NCBI GenBank assembly: GCA_021817045.1
Contig: JAKAWG010000027.1
Location: forward strand, 1-56,027
Direction: 5' to 3'
From: Acidobacteriota bacterium
Lineage (GTDB): Bacteria; Acidobacteriota; Terriglobia; UBA7540
DNA length: 56,027 bases
Shown here: positions 26,401 to 35,165 of the stretch, one piece after another
Layout of the letters: each line of letters starts with the position of its first letter
How positions within the stretch are numbered: the first letter of the stretch is position 1
Notes under the pieces: model-generated
What the model was told of the DNA's origin: nothing
The model's database searches: none
Seen by the model: only the letters and a program-made list of their open reading frames with translations
Translations under genes and position numbers: made by a program

Positions 26401-26761
26401 CCCGGCCGACTCTCATCGTCACGTTCACAGTGGCCACCGTCGCGGGATGCAAAAGGATGCCTGTCTCTGTAAAGGTCTGAAAGCCGGCCTTGCTTACCTC
26501 CACCGAATAACGCCCCACACGGAGCGCTGGGGCAACGAAGCTTCCCCTCGAGTTCGTGTGGGCCACCGTGCTGACGCCCGTATCCAGATCCACGATCGTG
26601 ACCTCGGCATTAGGAATAACGGCGCCACTCGCATCAACAACTGTTCCATTGATGGTGCCTGTGCTCGAAAGCTGACCCCAGCCTGGAACCCCAAGCGCCG
26701 CAATCATCAAAGCAAGAAAAAAGACTCGTGTCGCACTCGCGGGAATAGTTTGCTTTATCAT
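23462..26761 (-). CDS. Oar-like TonB-dependent outer-membrane receptor 2
   Basis: 1,099 residues from ATG 26761 (AGAGG upstream). Signal peptide about 1-29, a carboxypeptidase-regulatory-like domain (INGTVVDASGAVIPNAEVTI...GRYSVEVSKAGFQTF), a plug with LPLNGRNYQSLSALMPGVTN and VNGMGNSGTLFTVDGIW, and a beta-barrel ending in ALRYQF. It is a close paralogue of receptor 1 at 3037, with matching motifs along the whole length. It sits between a broken CehA/McbA gene and an MBL-fold remnant, and points away from the aldolase/GH78 genes. It probably serves the glycan island around it as an importer; the ligand is unknown. Confidence 0.9.
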   Translation of the reverse strand: MIKQTIPASATRVFFLALMIAALGVPGWGQLSSTGTINGTVVDASGAVIPNAEVTIVDLDTGVSTVAHTNSRGSFVAPALRVGRYSVEVSKAGFQTFTETGILLHPATVATVNVTMRVGRVSTRVTVAASAAQVQTTSSEVSSVVSEHQVVTLPLNGRNYQSLSALMPGVTNLSPDTALNQGGFLTSNVISVNGMGNSGTLFTVDGIWDMNTGNFSQTTITPNPDTIQEARVLQNNYSVEYNLFGANVMMIHTRSGSDTYHGAAFEYLRNDALNARNFFTPTVPPLKQNIFGYTLGGPLYIPHHYNTKKQKTFFFWSQQWTRQDIGSNQVGATPTPAMRNGAFPTSDPFASTIKNPATGQPFANNTIPSSMLNPNSLAVLNAMASLPNNPAGGFDNFLNLTPVINDTRDDEIKVNQNITKKWRLTAEYLDDRQASNQPYNNYTGAPFPTSTTVYLTQNQLAQLQLTTMISSSMVNTAGISMNNYVVSPEVAGIWLQSQVPAFKETLPFSGFLSERLPQINLSQGWPTLGDSTGYPLFHASDLEDSFVDNWSLLRGHHFFQSGLNLVLGTKRQNSFAASNGLWSFTGQFTGNALADFLIGDAASFSQTSSEPRFYAHYRIVSPYFQDSWRARRRLTLTAGIRVSYMPAGHDQKGYAGIFDPSTYVLSQAPVVNTNGTITPTASYNPLNGLIYNGVNGVPLNFTTVHQWYWGPSVGFAWDVFGNGKTALRGGYGIAYQASPIQAFCLNGCAVNPPLIKSVNLVTPSFPNPIGAAEKPLAAPSLNSQAENVQYSQVQTYSLSLQHQFAGNWFGSVTGAGNIVRHGNGIENINQPLPDAPYDFNPIINTGTVFNNLYSPYLGYAGIPSDTSGFNAYWNALEVDVRHPVGHNLFLSVAYTWEHGLTETRGYALFNNASTTQDVYNPGLDYGTSNLTPPQIFTVSAIWSLPWYRNAAGLKRLALSGWQYSDITTIQDGFPLDPGLSVAHQGLATRPNRVGSAITGPQTVAEWFNTGAFAAPLPGYFGNAAPGSIYGPGVVDFDMAFYKDFRIKERHTFQFRAELFNIFNRANFSGVQTTFGAGNFGRITSARDPRIVEFALRYQF

Positions 26762-27156
26762 GACCGTCCTCTCAAAATTATGAATTCCACCGTGCCAGCC
26801 CGAAGTCTCGGTGCCATCAGGCCGATCGGTGGCCATTACTCCCTATGAATGGGTGCAGTTACACGTTGAAGCAGAACGTCAGGAAATTGGCCTTACCGAA
26901 AGCGCGGTTATTCTCCTGCCGGAAAAGCCGTGTTGTCAAGTAATGTTTTAAGGCGTAGCCCGCAAGCTGATAATTCTGTTGCCAACGAGGGATGACTTCA
27001 GATAGATTAGCGGCGTACTCGGTCATACCGCTCGAAAGATTCCACTGAAATCGGTAATGTCCGCAAACAGCACCGCGCCTTCGATCTCGAGCATTATCAA
27101 GCAGGTTATGAACTTGATTCACGCGACCCAATTTCACCTCGGGCCTCGCGTCGTGA
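26762..27156. other. Gene-free stretch between receptor 2 and the MBL remnant
   Basis: No intact gene. The leader of receptor 2 lies on the minus strand. The plus strand toward 27157 may hold degenerate upstream parts of the MBL-fold gene in changing frames, but I cannot align them convincingly. Confidence 0.4.
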
Positions 27157-27393
27157 GCGAACGCGCACCACTGCAGCTTGATGGTTGACGCGATCGAAAC
27201 GGAAGCGGGCACGGTGATGGTTGGCGACCTTGCTTTCAAATACGGCAATTTGGAGGGATACCTGCCCGGCCTCGCTGAGAGCTTAACCGAAGGCGACCGG
27301 ACCTACCAGCGTATTCGATCGCAGGCTGCGCATTTTATCCCGATTTATGACCCTGAAGTACTTCGTCGCTATCCCAAGGGAGAGATCTCTTGA
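27157..27393 (+). pseudogene. MBL-fold (AHL-lactonase-like) C-terminal fragment
   Basis: The open frame from 27157 (stop at 27154) reads ...MVDAIETEAGTVMVGDLAFKYGNLEG...HFIPIYDPEVLRRYP. This matches the C-terminal end of metallo-beta-lactamase-fold hydrolases of the N-acyl-homoserine-lactonase group (xxETxxGxxxxAGD...IxPxHDPxVLxRYP). The N-terminal HxHxDH metal site is absent. The stop codon overlaps the TTG start of the aldolase gene (TTGA, 27390-27393), so an intact MBL gene probably once headed this operon. An inversion or insertion of receptor 2 may have removed the front. Confidence 0.6.
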
Positions 27394-28331
27394 AAGAGCT
27401 AGGCGGCATCATTCCCGTGCTTGCCACTCCCTTCACCGAGCGCGGCGAGGTGGACCGTGAGAGCTTCGCACACCTGGTCGAAGCATCCATTCAGGACGGC
27501 GTGCATGGGCTGGCCATGTTCGGCCTGGGCAGCGAGTACTACAAGCTTACAGACGCCGAGCGGGCCTCGCTGACGGAGCTGCTGGTGCGTCAGGCAAATC
27601 ACCGTGTGCCGGTTATCATTTCGATCACTCATCACGCCGGGGAAGTTGCAGTGCAACAGGCCCGCCAGGCGGCTGCCGAGGGCGCTGATGCTCTCATGGT
27701 GTTGCCTCCGTTCTTTCTGAACCCGAGTGTCGAAGCGATCCTGCACCACATCGAAGCAGCTGCCCGCGCCGTGAAGGTGCCAGTCATTGTCCAGTACGCG
27801 CCGCTTCAGACAGGTAAGATGATCAGCCCGGAGGCGTTCGTTAATCTGCGCCGCGCGTTGCCCAACCTGACGCACATCAAAATTGACCTGGTTCCGTCAG
27901 GTGGGATGATCACCGCATTGCGCCAAGCTTCCGGGGGATCGCTCAAAAGCCTTGTGGGGTACATGGGACTGCACCTGCCGGAAGATGTCGCTCGGGGCGT
28001 GGCCGGGTGCATGCCCACCGCTTCGTTAGGGCGCGCTTTTGTTCACCTCTGGGATCTGCTTGAGCGGGGAGGCGAGCAGAGCCGGGCGTTTCACCAGCGC
28101 CTCCTGCCGCTGCTGAATTTCATGATGCAATCCGTCGAGATGCTGATCGCCTGCGAGAAGCTGCTGCTCGTGAAGCGCGGCATGATTTCCGCTGCGTATT
28201 GCCGCGAGCCAACCTTTCACCCAGACAGGTTTCACTTGGCCGAGCTTGACCGTCACGCTGAGGACCTTGCGGAGTGGGTGCCGAGCTCCCTTACAAATCA
28301 ACCCAGAGAGACAGCCCGTGACCGACGATAA
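27390..28331 (+). CDS. DHDPS/N-acetylneuraminate lyase-family aldolase
   Basis: 313 residues from TTG 27390, supported by AAGGGAGAG 7 bases upstream and by the family N-terminus (K)ELGGIIPVLATPF. Schiff-base Lys164 (THIKIDL) and Tyr136 (VIVQYAP) are present. The GTTGE motif is replaced by GLGSE, so it is unlikely to be the lysine-pathway enzyme and more likely cleaves a 2-keto-3-deoxy acid. Its end overlaps the next gene by 14 bases, so aldolase and SDR form one translation unit. The nearby rhamnosidases suggest a sugar-acid substrate (inference). Confidence 0.85.
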   Translation: MKELGGIIPVLATPFTERGEVDRESFAHLVEASIQDGVHGLAMFGLGSEYYKLTDAERASLTELLVRQANHRVPVIISITHHAGEVAVQQARQAAAEGADALMVLPPFFLNPSVEAILHHIEAAARAVKVPVIVQYAPLQTGKMISPEAFVNLRRALPNLTHIKIDLVPSGGMITALRQASGGSLKSLVGYMGLHLPEDVARGVAGCMPTASLGRAFVHLWDLLERGGEQSRAFHQRLLPLLNFMMQSVEMLIACEKLLLVKRGMISAAYCREPTFHPDRFHLAELDRHAEDLAEWVPSSLTNQPRETARDRR

Positions 28332-29160
28332 GCCAACTGTCGGCTACGTCTCCAGTACGGAGCGATTTCAGCCGCGCATTACTCCGACGCCTGACCGGCT
28401 GAAAGGAAAAATTGCATTGGTCACCGGTTCTGGCCGCGGGATCGGCAAAGCCACCGCGTTGAGATTCGCGCAGGAAGGCGCCGACATTGCGGTCACTGAC
28501 AAGGATCTGGAGCCGGCGCGACAGGTTGCTGCCGAAGTCCGAGAGTTGGGACCGCGAGCGCTTGCGTTCCAGACAGATGTTACCGACCCGCAGGCCGTCG
28601 AGCGGACGCTTCGGGACGCGGTCAAAGAATTCGCCGGAATCGATATCCTGGTCAACAACGCGGGAATCGTCGTCTTCGGCAGTCTCATGGATTGCCGCTT
28701 GGAAGACTGGGACAAAATGTTGGCCGTGGATCTGACCGGCGCCTTTCACTGTACGCAGATGGTCGGAAAGCTGATGATCCGCCAGGGACGGGGCGGGCGC
28801 ATGATTCATATCGGATCCACTGCCTCACTGTTGCCCACAGCGCAGCAGGGAGCTTATTGTGTGGCGAAGGCTGGCCTCGCCATGATCAGCAAGATGGCGG
28901 CAATGGAGTTGGTCGGTTACGGCGTAACGTCGAACCTGCTGTGCCCGGAAGGTGCGGTGACTGACATCAACCGCGATCTGCTCCGTGATCCGGCGGTGAT
29001 GTCAAAACTTGAGGCGATGATACCGGCCGGGCGCATGGCCCACGTCGAAGAGATCGCGGCGGCCGCAGCCTTTCTGGCTTCCGACGAGGCGGCCTATATT
29101 ACGGGCGCAGAACTTGTGCATGACGGCGGCGCTACAATCAGCGCGCTTTGGTGGCGTTGA
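28318..29160 (+). CDS. SDR family oxidoreductase
   Basis: 280 residues from GTG 28318 (AGAGAG upstream). The cofactor motif TGSGRGIG is at 36-43, NNAG at 113-116, and the catalytic Ser167, Tyr180 and Lys184 are in place, so it should be an active NAD(P)-dependent dehydrogenase. A polar extension of about 28 residues precedes the Rossmann fold. It overlaps the aldolase gene and therefore probably acts in the same pathway, for example oxidation of a sugar or a keto-deoxy sugar acid (inference). Asp at the end of the second strand (AVTDKD) favours NAD over NADP. Confidence 0.88.
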   Translation: MTDDKPTVGYVSSTERFQPRITPTPDRLKGKIALVTGSGRGIGKATALRFAQEGADIAVTDKDLEPARQVAAEVRELGPRALAFQTDVTDPQAVERTLRDAVKEFAGIDILVNNAGIVVFGSLMDCRLEDWDKMLAVDLTGAFHCTQMVGKLMIRQGRGGRMIHIGSTASLLPTAQQGAYCVAKAGLAMISKMAAMELVGYGVTSNLLCPEGAVTDINRDLLRDPAVMSKLEAMIPAGRMAHVEEIAAAAAFLASDEAAYITGAELVHDGGATISALWWR

Positions 29161-29338
29161 GTGAGGTGGTGGCGTGCGGGCCGGCGGTGCTGGTGCAAAG
29201 CCAATTACCGGCTGCCATCCTGACAGGCCCATCGCTTCTCGAATGACCCAGACTAGCGCGGTTGCGTTAGAATATGGAGCCCGGATTGAGGTGGACTCGC
29301 AGTTTGGATCACATAACGCCCACGTGGAGAATTGCGTA

Positions 29339-32300
29339 ATGGCCAAGAGAAGGCGTACCTCTCGTCGGGAGTTTTTGAAGGACACCGCGCTTGCGGGCGG
29401 AGGGCTGCTCGGATTCGGCCGACTCTCTCCAGCATCAGACCGCGTTGCGGAAGGGAATGCTCAACAGGAGGGAACGATACGTCCGGTCGCTTTGCGGTCG
29501 GAATACCGCGAGAACCCGCTCGGCATAGATGTCCTCGAACCGAGGCTGAGTTGGGTGCTGGAGTCAACCGCTCCCGAGGCACGTGGTCAGGTGCAGGCTG
29601 CCTACCAGGTCTTGGCAGCCAGCAGTCGAGGCCGTCTCGATTCCGATCATGGTGATCTTTGGGATAGTGGAAAACTTGAATCGGACAAGTCCACCCAGGT
29701 AGCGTATGGGGGAAAACCTCTGATTTCACGCCAGCAGGTCTGGTGGAAAGTCCGCGTCTGGAGCAAATCTGGCAGAGTTTCTCCTTGGAGTCAAACGGGC
29801 TTTTGGACTATGGGGCTCCTCCGTCGCACGGACTGGAAGGGACAATGGATCGGACTAGATGGCGGGGAAGGAAAACCGCAAGGGCTGATGCATGCACACT
29901 GGATCTGGGCGTCGGGCTCAGAGCACGGCACGCGATATTTTCGCCGGGTGTTCATCATCCCGCCGGACGGCCCCTTTCCAGTGGTTGATGCTCTGCTCTT
30001 TGTGGTCACTTCTGGCGAAGTGATGCTTTACATCAACGGAAAGGAAGTAGCCAGAGGAAGAGGCATAAAAGCGCCCGTCTCGCGAGACGTAACGCAGCTA
30101 CTCAAGCGCGGACTCAACGTCATTGCCATCGCCGCGGAATCGAACAACGGCCCATCCGGACTCATTGCTGCACTGCAAATGGAGTTGCCCGGCGAGGAGC
30201 GGGTGGCCATTCACACGGATCAGCAATGGCGAGTATCTCAAGCCAAGACCGCAGGCTGGGCGAGTGCTGGCTTCAACGATTCAGGATGGAAACGAGCTAA
30301 GGTTATCGGCAGGTATGGAATGGCACCGTGGGGTGACGTCGGCTGGGCGGAGCACCGCGTTTTGCCGGCCCGCATGCTCCGTAAGGATTTTAGGGTCGAA
30401 GCCGAGGTGCGTCGCGCCACACTCTATCTTTCGGGACTTGGCCTTTTTGAAGCTTGGCTAAACGGAAGCAAGGTGAGTCCTGACGCGCTCGTGCCCGCGC
30501 TGAGCGATTACGACAAGCGGGTGTTTTATCTGACTTACGACGTTTCGCGCGCTATCAAGCAAGGCGATAACACGCTCGGCGTGATGCTCGGCAATGGACG
30601 GTTTTTTGCTCCGCGTGTTGCGGTTCCTACGTTCACGCGCACGCTTGGCTACCCCAAGCTGCTCTTGCAATTGGAGGTCGAGCATCGCGACGGCCCCATC
30701 GATCGGATTGTCAGCGATGAGAGTTGGAAGCTGACCACGGAAGGGCCGATCCGTTCCAACAACGTGTACGACGGTGAGGTTTATGACGCAACCAAAGAAA
30801 TGAAGGGCTGGAATGAGCCTGGTTTCGACGATTCAAGCTGGGAAAAAGCGAAGCTGGTCAGCGTTCCCTCCGGAGCGCTCTCGGCTCAGATGATTGCGCC
30901 GATCCGCATAATGCGGACTCTTAAGCCGATCAAAATGACTCAGCCGAAGGCCAATCGATTCATTTTCGATATGGGGCAGAACATGGTGGGATGGTGTCGC
31001 CTGACCGTGTCGGGCCCCCGAGGCACGAAAGTGATCCTCCGTCATGCCGAAGCACTTCGAAATGATGGCACGCTCTACCTCAACAACCTCCGCTCGGCGC
31101 GAGCGACGGATACCTACACCCTCAACGGAGATGGAACCGAGGTTTTCGAGCCGCGCTTTGTCTACCACGGTTTTCAGTATGTTGAATTACGGGGCTTCCC
31201 TGGAAAGCCTAGCCTGGAGACTTTGGAGGGCCGGGTTGTCCATGACGCTCTGCCTGAGCACGCCCGGTTCGCCAGTTCGGATTCTCTGATTAACCGGATT
31301 TACAAGAATGTGCTCTGGGGCACTCGCGGCAATTATCGCAGCATTCCAACAGATTGCCCGCAGCGCGACGAGCGGCAAGGCTGGCTGGGCGATCGCTCGG
31401 CCGAAAGTCGCGGTGAGACCTATCTTTTCGATGTCGCTCCCTTCTATACAAAGTGGGTTAGTGATATTGAGGATTCTCAAACTCCGAAAGGCAGTGTGAG
31501 TGACGTTTGCCCGGCGTACTGGCCTTTTTATAACGACAATGTGACGTGGCCCGCCAGCTTCTTTATCGTTGCCCGGAACATATACGAGCAGTACGGCGAT
31601 CTGCGCGTGATTATGCAGCATTACGAAGGGATGAAGAAGTGGATCGTACACATGCGCGGCTATTTGAAAAACGATCTCATGCCGCGAGACAATTACGGTG
31701 ATTGGTGCCCGCCGCCCCGTAATCGCACCCTCATTCAAACTGAAGACCCGGCCCGGCAGACGGATCATACATTGCTGGCTACAGCGTATTTCTACTACTT
31801 GCTCAGGTTCATGAGCCGGAATGCGGCCCTCCTTAACAAAGAGGAGGACGGAAGCGAGTTTGACGAACTGGCCGAGAGGGTCAAGAGCGCATTCAACAAG
31901 ACTTACTTTGACCCGGCGACCGGCCACTACGCCAACGGATCGCAGACCTCCAGCATCCTTCCTCTAGCGTTTGGCTTGGTTGCAGATTCTGGCAGACCGA
32001 GGCTGGTTGAAGCGCTCGTAAGGAACATCGAGGATGAAAGTGCCGGTCACATCGGGGCAGGCTTGATCGGCTGCCAGTGGCTGATGCAGGTGCTTTCAGA
32101 TAACGGCCATGCTGACCTCGCTTACGAGATTGCCCGACAGAGAACCTACCCAAGTTGGGGTTATATGATCAGCCAGGGCGCCACCACGATCTGGGAGCTG
32201 TGGGATGGCAATACGGCCAATCCCGCGATGAATTCACGCAATCACTTGATGCTCGTAGGCGATCTGGTGACCTGGTTCTACGAGAACCTGGCGGGAATCC

Positions 32301-32629
32301 GTTCTGATCCAGCGAAGCCCGGCTTCAAACATATCATCATGCGCCCGTCGGCAGTCGCCGGCCTGTCCTTTGTCACGGCCTCGCATCAATCTCCGTATGG
32401 CGAGATCGTCAGTGATTGGCGGCGGCAACATGGCAAGTTCACCTGGAAGGTCGCCATACCGGTTAATAGCATAGCGACACTGTTTGTGCCGTCCACGAAT
32501 CCGCCATCAATCACGGAAAGTGGCCGGCCCGCGAAGCAAGCTCCCGGTGTTCGATGGGTTCGGGACGAAAATGGCGCGGCGGTGTATGAGGTGGGTTCGG
32601 GAAAATACCTGTTCGCTTCGCAGATGTAA
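29339..32629 (+). CDS. GH78 alpha-L-rhamnosidase 1, Tat-exported
   Basis: 1,096 residues from ATG 29339, chosen because it places a clean Tat signal, SRREFLKDTALAGGG, at the N-terminus. Domains in order: an Ig-like N-terminal domain (LRSEYRENPLGIDVLEPRLSW), rhamnosidase N-domains, the beta domain (FDMGQNMVGWCRL), the (alpha/alpha)6 catalytic domain and a C-terminal beta-sandwich. TDCPQRDERQGWLGD with Glu678 and TTIWELW with Glu953 correspond to the general acid and base regions of GH78. It removes terminal alpha-L-rhamnose from glycans or glycosides. GH27 follows after 32 bases, probably in one transcript. Confidence 0.93.
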   Translation: MAKRRRTSRREFLKDTALAGGGLLGFGRLSPASDRVAEGNAQQEGTIRPVALRSEYRENPLGIDVLEPRLSWVLESTAPEARGQVQAAYQVLAASSRGRLDSDHGDLWDSGKLESDKSTQVAYGGKPLISRQQVWWKVRVWSKSGRVSPWSQTGFWTMGLLRRTDWKGQWIGLDGGEGKPQGLMHAHWIWASGSEHGTRYFRRVFIIPPDGPFPVVDALLFVVTSGEVMLYINGKEVARGRGIKAPVSRDVTQLLKRGLNVIAIAAESNNGPSGLIAALQMELPGEERVAIHTDQQWRVSQAKTAGWASAGFNDSGWKRAKVIGRYGMAPWGDVGWAEHRVLPARMLRKDFRVEAEVRRATLYLSGLGLFEAWLNGSKVSPDALVPALSDYDKRVFYLTYDVSRAIKQGDNTLGVMLGNGRFFAPRVAVPTFTRTLGYPKLLLQLEVEHRDGPIDRIVSDESWKLTTEGPIRSNNVYDGEVYDATKEMKGWNEPGFDDSSWEKAKLVSVPSGALSAQMIAPIRIMRTLKPIKMTQPKANRFIFDMGQNMVGWCRLTVSGPRGTKVILRHAEALRNDGTLYLNNLRSARATDTYTLNGDGTEVFEPRFVYHGFQYVELRGFPGKPSLETLEGRVVHDALPEHARFASSDSLINRIYKNVLWGTRGNYRSIPTDCPQRDERQGWLGDRSAESRGETYLFDVAPFYTKWVSDIEDSQTPKGSVSDVCPAYWPFYNDNVTWPASFFIVARNIYEQYGDLRVIMQHYEGMKKWIVHMRGYLKNDLMPRDNYGDWCPPPRNRTLIQTEDPARQTDHTLLATAYFYYLLRFMSRNAALLNKEEDGSEFDELAERVKSAFNKTYFDPATGHYANGSQTSSILPLAFGLVADSGRPRLVEALVRNIEDESAGHIGAGLIGCQWLMQVLSDNGHADLAYEIARQRTYPSWGYMISQGATTIWELWDGNTANPAMNSRNHLMLVGDLVTWFYENLAGIRSDPAKPGFKHIIMRPSAVAGLSFVTASHQSPYGEIVSDWRRQHGKFTWKVAIPVNSIATLFVPSTNPPSITESGRPAKQAPGVRWVRDENGAAVYEVGSGKYLFASQM

Positions 32630-32661
32630 GGATAAGGACCGTTTTGTCACGGAGGATTGAG

Positions 32662-34410
32662 ATGATCCTTGCCACATTGGCCGGCCAACATATCCGTCTG
32701 CGCGCTGCCTGCCGGAAATTTATGTCAGCAGTGTTCTCACTACCGCTTCGGACGCCTCGTCAGCGCCGCCTCACGCTTCTCCTGCTCGTCTCCATTCTAA
32801 CCGTGATAATTCCAGTCCATGCTGGACTCGCCGCCTGGCCCGATCCCCTCGCCGCGCATCCCCCGATGGGTTGGAACGATTGGGCGCATTACCAATGCAG
32901 GTATACGGCACAGACGATACTCTCCAACGCTAGGGAACTGGCGAAGACCGGCCTCGCGGCAGACGGGTACAACACGGTGGTGATCGACGATTGCTGGATG
33001 CAGAAAACCCGTAATGCCCAGGATAACCTGCAGGCCGATCCGCAGCGCTTCCCTGATGGGATGAAGCCGGTAGCCGAGGCCGTTCACGCTTTAGGTCTCA
33101 AGTTCGGCATTTACGAAGACGCGGGGTACGAGACTTGCGATCGTCTCGCTGGCAGCGGCGAGCCGAAGGGCGGCGGCAAGGATCACTTCCTCCAGGATGC
33201 AAAGCTGTTCGCATCCTGGGGAGTCGATTATCTCAAGCTCGACGGGTGCAATGTGTACGTCCCGAACGGGATGAGCAGGGCCGCTGCCTATCGCAGGGCG
33301 TATTCGGCTGAGAGTGCAGCATTGCGGGCGGTAGGCCGGCCCATTATCTTTTCGGAGTCGGCGCCGGCGTACTTCCAGGGCACCCCGGAGTGGTATGACG
33401 TGCTGAGCTGGGTTCGTGACTACGGTCAACTCTGGCGGGAAGGCTCCGACATGGCCAACTTCAATCCGAACCAGCCCAACACTCCCCGCTTCCAGAGTGT
33501 GCTTTGGAACTATTCGTATAATCTTCCTCTCGGTCGATTTCAGAAGCCCGGGAATTGGGACGATGCCGACTTCATCATCGGCGGCGATGCTGGAATGAGC
33601 CTGGCTGAGAGCCGTAGCCAACTGGCTCTGTGGTCGATGATGTCGGCACCGCTCATTCTTAGCTCCGACATCAGCAAACTCTCCCCACAATCAATTGCGA
33701 TCCTGGGTAATAAAGACGTTATCGCGATCGATCAGGACCCGCTGGGACGCATGGCCTCTCTGGTGTACCGAACCCCGTCGATAGACGTTCTGGTGAAACC
33801 GCTGCGCAGCGGAGATTACGCGGTGGACGTGCTGAACCGCGGCGATATAGACGTGCAAGTTAATCTGAGGCCAGCCGGCCTCGGCTTCGCAGCAAACGCA
33901 AACTGTCGTCTGAATGCAATTAATCTATGGGACGGCACGCATCAATCCGGAGTATCAGCGCTACGGGCCAGCATCGCCATGCACGATACCGTTATCTGGC
34001 GCGTTCATGCCTCGCCCTCTTGCGGAATCAGGTCTCGTAGGGGAGCTATAGTGATGACGACGATGACGCGAGAACGGAATCCACAGAGCTACAGTCGCTG
34101 CCTCGCCTCAACAGGCCTTGTCGAACCCTGCTCCGGCTCTCCTCGAGAAAGCTGGACGGTCACCCGCCGCGGAGCCGTCGAATCCCCGCAGGGTGAGTGT
34201 CTAACCGCTTCCGGTGACAGCGTCGGGATGAAAAAATGCAGCTTCGGTAAAACACAACGCTGGATCTACAACCTTACCGGAAATCTGATCAACGCTGGAA
34301 ATCGAGCGTGTCTCACCACCAACACCACGGCAGGCGGAAAAACTCAGACCTTGGAACTGTCAGCCTGTGGTCACGATCAGCCGGATCAGGTCTGGTCGCT
34401 ACCGAACTGA
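32662..34410 (+). CDS. GH27 alpha-galactosidase with C-terminal ricin-type lectin domain
   Basis: 582 residues from ATG 32662 (GGAGG 6 bases upstream). A long basic N-region precedes the hydrophobic signal LTLLLLVSILTVIIPVHAG. The catalytic barrel starts at HPPMGWNDWAHYQC. Nucleophile Asp194 is in YLKLDGC and the acid/base is most likely Asp263 in WREGSDM. Residues about 460-582 resemble a ricin-type beta-trefoil (NAGNRACLTTN...DQPDQVWSL), which would anchor the enzyme to galactose- or xylose-containing polymers. It lies 32 bases after GH78, so rhamnose and galactose may be removed from the same polymer. Confidence 0.9.
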   Translation: MILATLAGQHIRLRAACRKFMSAVFSLPLRTPRQRRLTLLLLVSILTVIIPVHAGLAAWPDPLAAHPPMGWNDWAHYQCRYTAQTILSNARELAKTGLAADGYNTVVIDDCWMQKTRNAQDNLQADPQRFPDGMKPVAEAVHALGLKFGIYEDAGYETCDRLAGSGEPKGGGKDHFLQDAKLFASWGVDYLKLDGCNVYVPNGMSRAAAYRRAYSAESAALRAVGRPIIFSESAPAYFQGTPEWYDVLSWVRDYGQLWREGSDMANFNPNQPNTPRFQSVLWNYSYNLPLGRFQKPGNWDDADFIIGGDAGMSLAESRSQLALWSMMSAPLILSSDISKLSPQSIAILGNKDVIAIDQDPLGRMASLVYRTPSIDVLVKPLRSGDYAVDVLNRGDIDVQVNLRPAGLGFAANANCRLNAINLWDGTHQSGVSALRASIAMHDTVIWRVHASPSCGIRSRRGAIVMTTMTRERNPQSYSRCLASTGLVEPCSGSPRESWTVTRRGAVESPQGECLTASGDSVGMKKCSFGKTQRWIYNLTGNLINAGNRACLTTNTTAGGKTQTLELSACGHDQPDQVWSLPN

Positions 34411-34483
34411 GCGCGAGATGATCGGGCATCCAAGTTGCGAACACCCTTCCGCTGACACACTGTGGGCCGGGAGCGAATGAACC

Positions 34484-34516
34484 CCGGATCGAGCGCTCTA
34501 TGCTCGCTCGATCCGG
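34484..34516 (+). terminator. 12-bp perfect hairpin after GH27
   Basis: CCGGATCGAGCG (34484-34495) pairs with CGCTCGATCCGG (34505-34516) around a 9-base loop, 74 bases after the GH27 stop codon. No T-run follows, so it may be a factor-assisted terminator or an mRNA 3'-end stabiliser. Confidence 0.45.
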
Positions 34517-34564
34517 CGTCACATTCGCCCGCCGGGTACGCCTCTATATCTTATTTATTACCAA

Positions 34565-34608
34565 CAACTTATATAAAACCTGGGCCTCGCCCTAGCCCTT
34601 ATAAGTTG
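34565..34608. repeat. Inverted repeat in an AT-rich island
   Basis: CAACTTATA (34565-34573) and TATAAGTTG (34600-34608) are perfect 9-bp inverted repeats around 26 bases. They sit in a stretch much richer in A+T than the rest of the window, which could be an operator or a relic of a foreign element. Confidence 0.35.
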
Positions 34609-35025
34609 CTCATTAAAAATGACATAACTCATTTATGCCTGAAAAGCTTGGGTTTGCTTTTGGGTTTGCTCGTCATAAGCAAATTCTAATGTTGTTTGTT
34701 TTCATCAACTTGGTGGGTTTCTCGAGCAAAAAACGCCCGTCAATTTCGCCAAATGTGCCTAGCCTAGCGATTGCCTTCCAGCGGCTTTGAAGGGGTGGCT
34801 CGGCCTCGTTTTGTGGGTCTCGGGGAACGGCGTGTGCCGCCTGGATCCCTCGGCGTGCCATTTAGGCTTGGCGAAAGCGATGCTGGGTACGCGGAGTTCG
34901 TGATGGACACGACAGACCTCGTGGGCTGCAATGTGCGAGGGGCGTGGTTACTCAATAGTACACAATTCGCAGGGAGCTGTCAACTTCATCGAGCAGACAT
35001 TCACGGCCAAGTCGAAGTCCGGGAT

Positions 35026-35165
35026 ATGGAGTCCGGCGGCTTGCCGCCGCTTTGGAAGCCACGAGCTTGCTCGCGGCGCTACAGAATATTCGGCGGCCTG
35101 TTTGGTCGCGCGCGATGCGCCGAAGACAAGCCAAGAAAGCGGGAGCAAGCTCCCGCACTCCAAAT
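35026..35165. repeat. Composite palindromic repeat, second copy
   Basis: Contains TATGGAGTCCGGCGGCTTGC near the start and GCAAGCTCCCGCACTCCA at the end, the same termini as the element inside the TPR gene at 6779-6912. The middle has AGCTTGCTCGCGGCGCTACAG, linking it to the TGTAGCGCCG family. Confidence 0.6.

Noticed and set aside
26859-27248. 129-residue minus-strand open frame
   Set aside because: No start signal or family, and it overlaps the MBL-fold remnant on the other strand.
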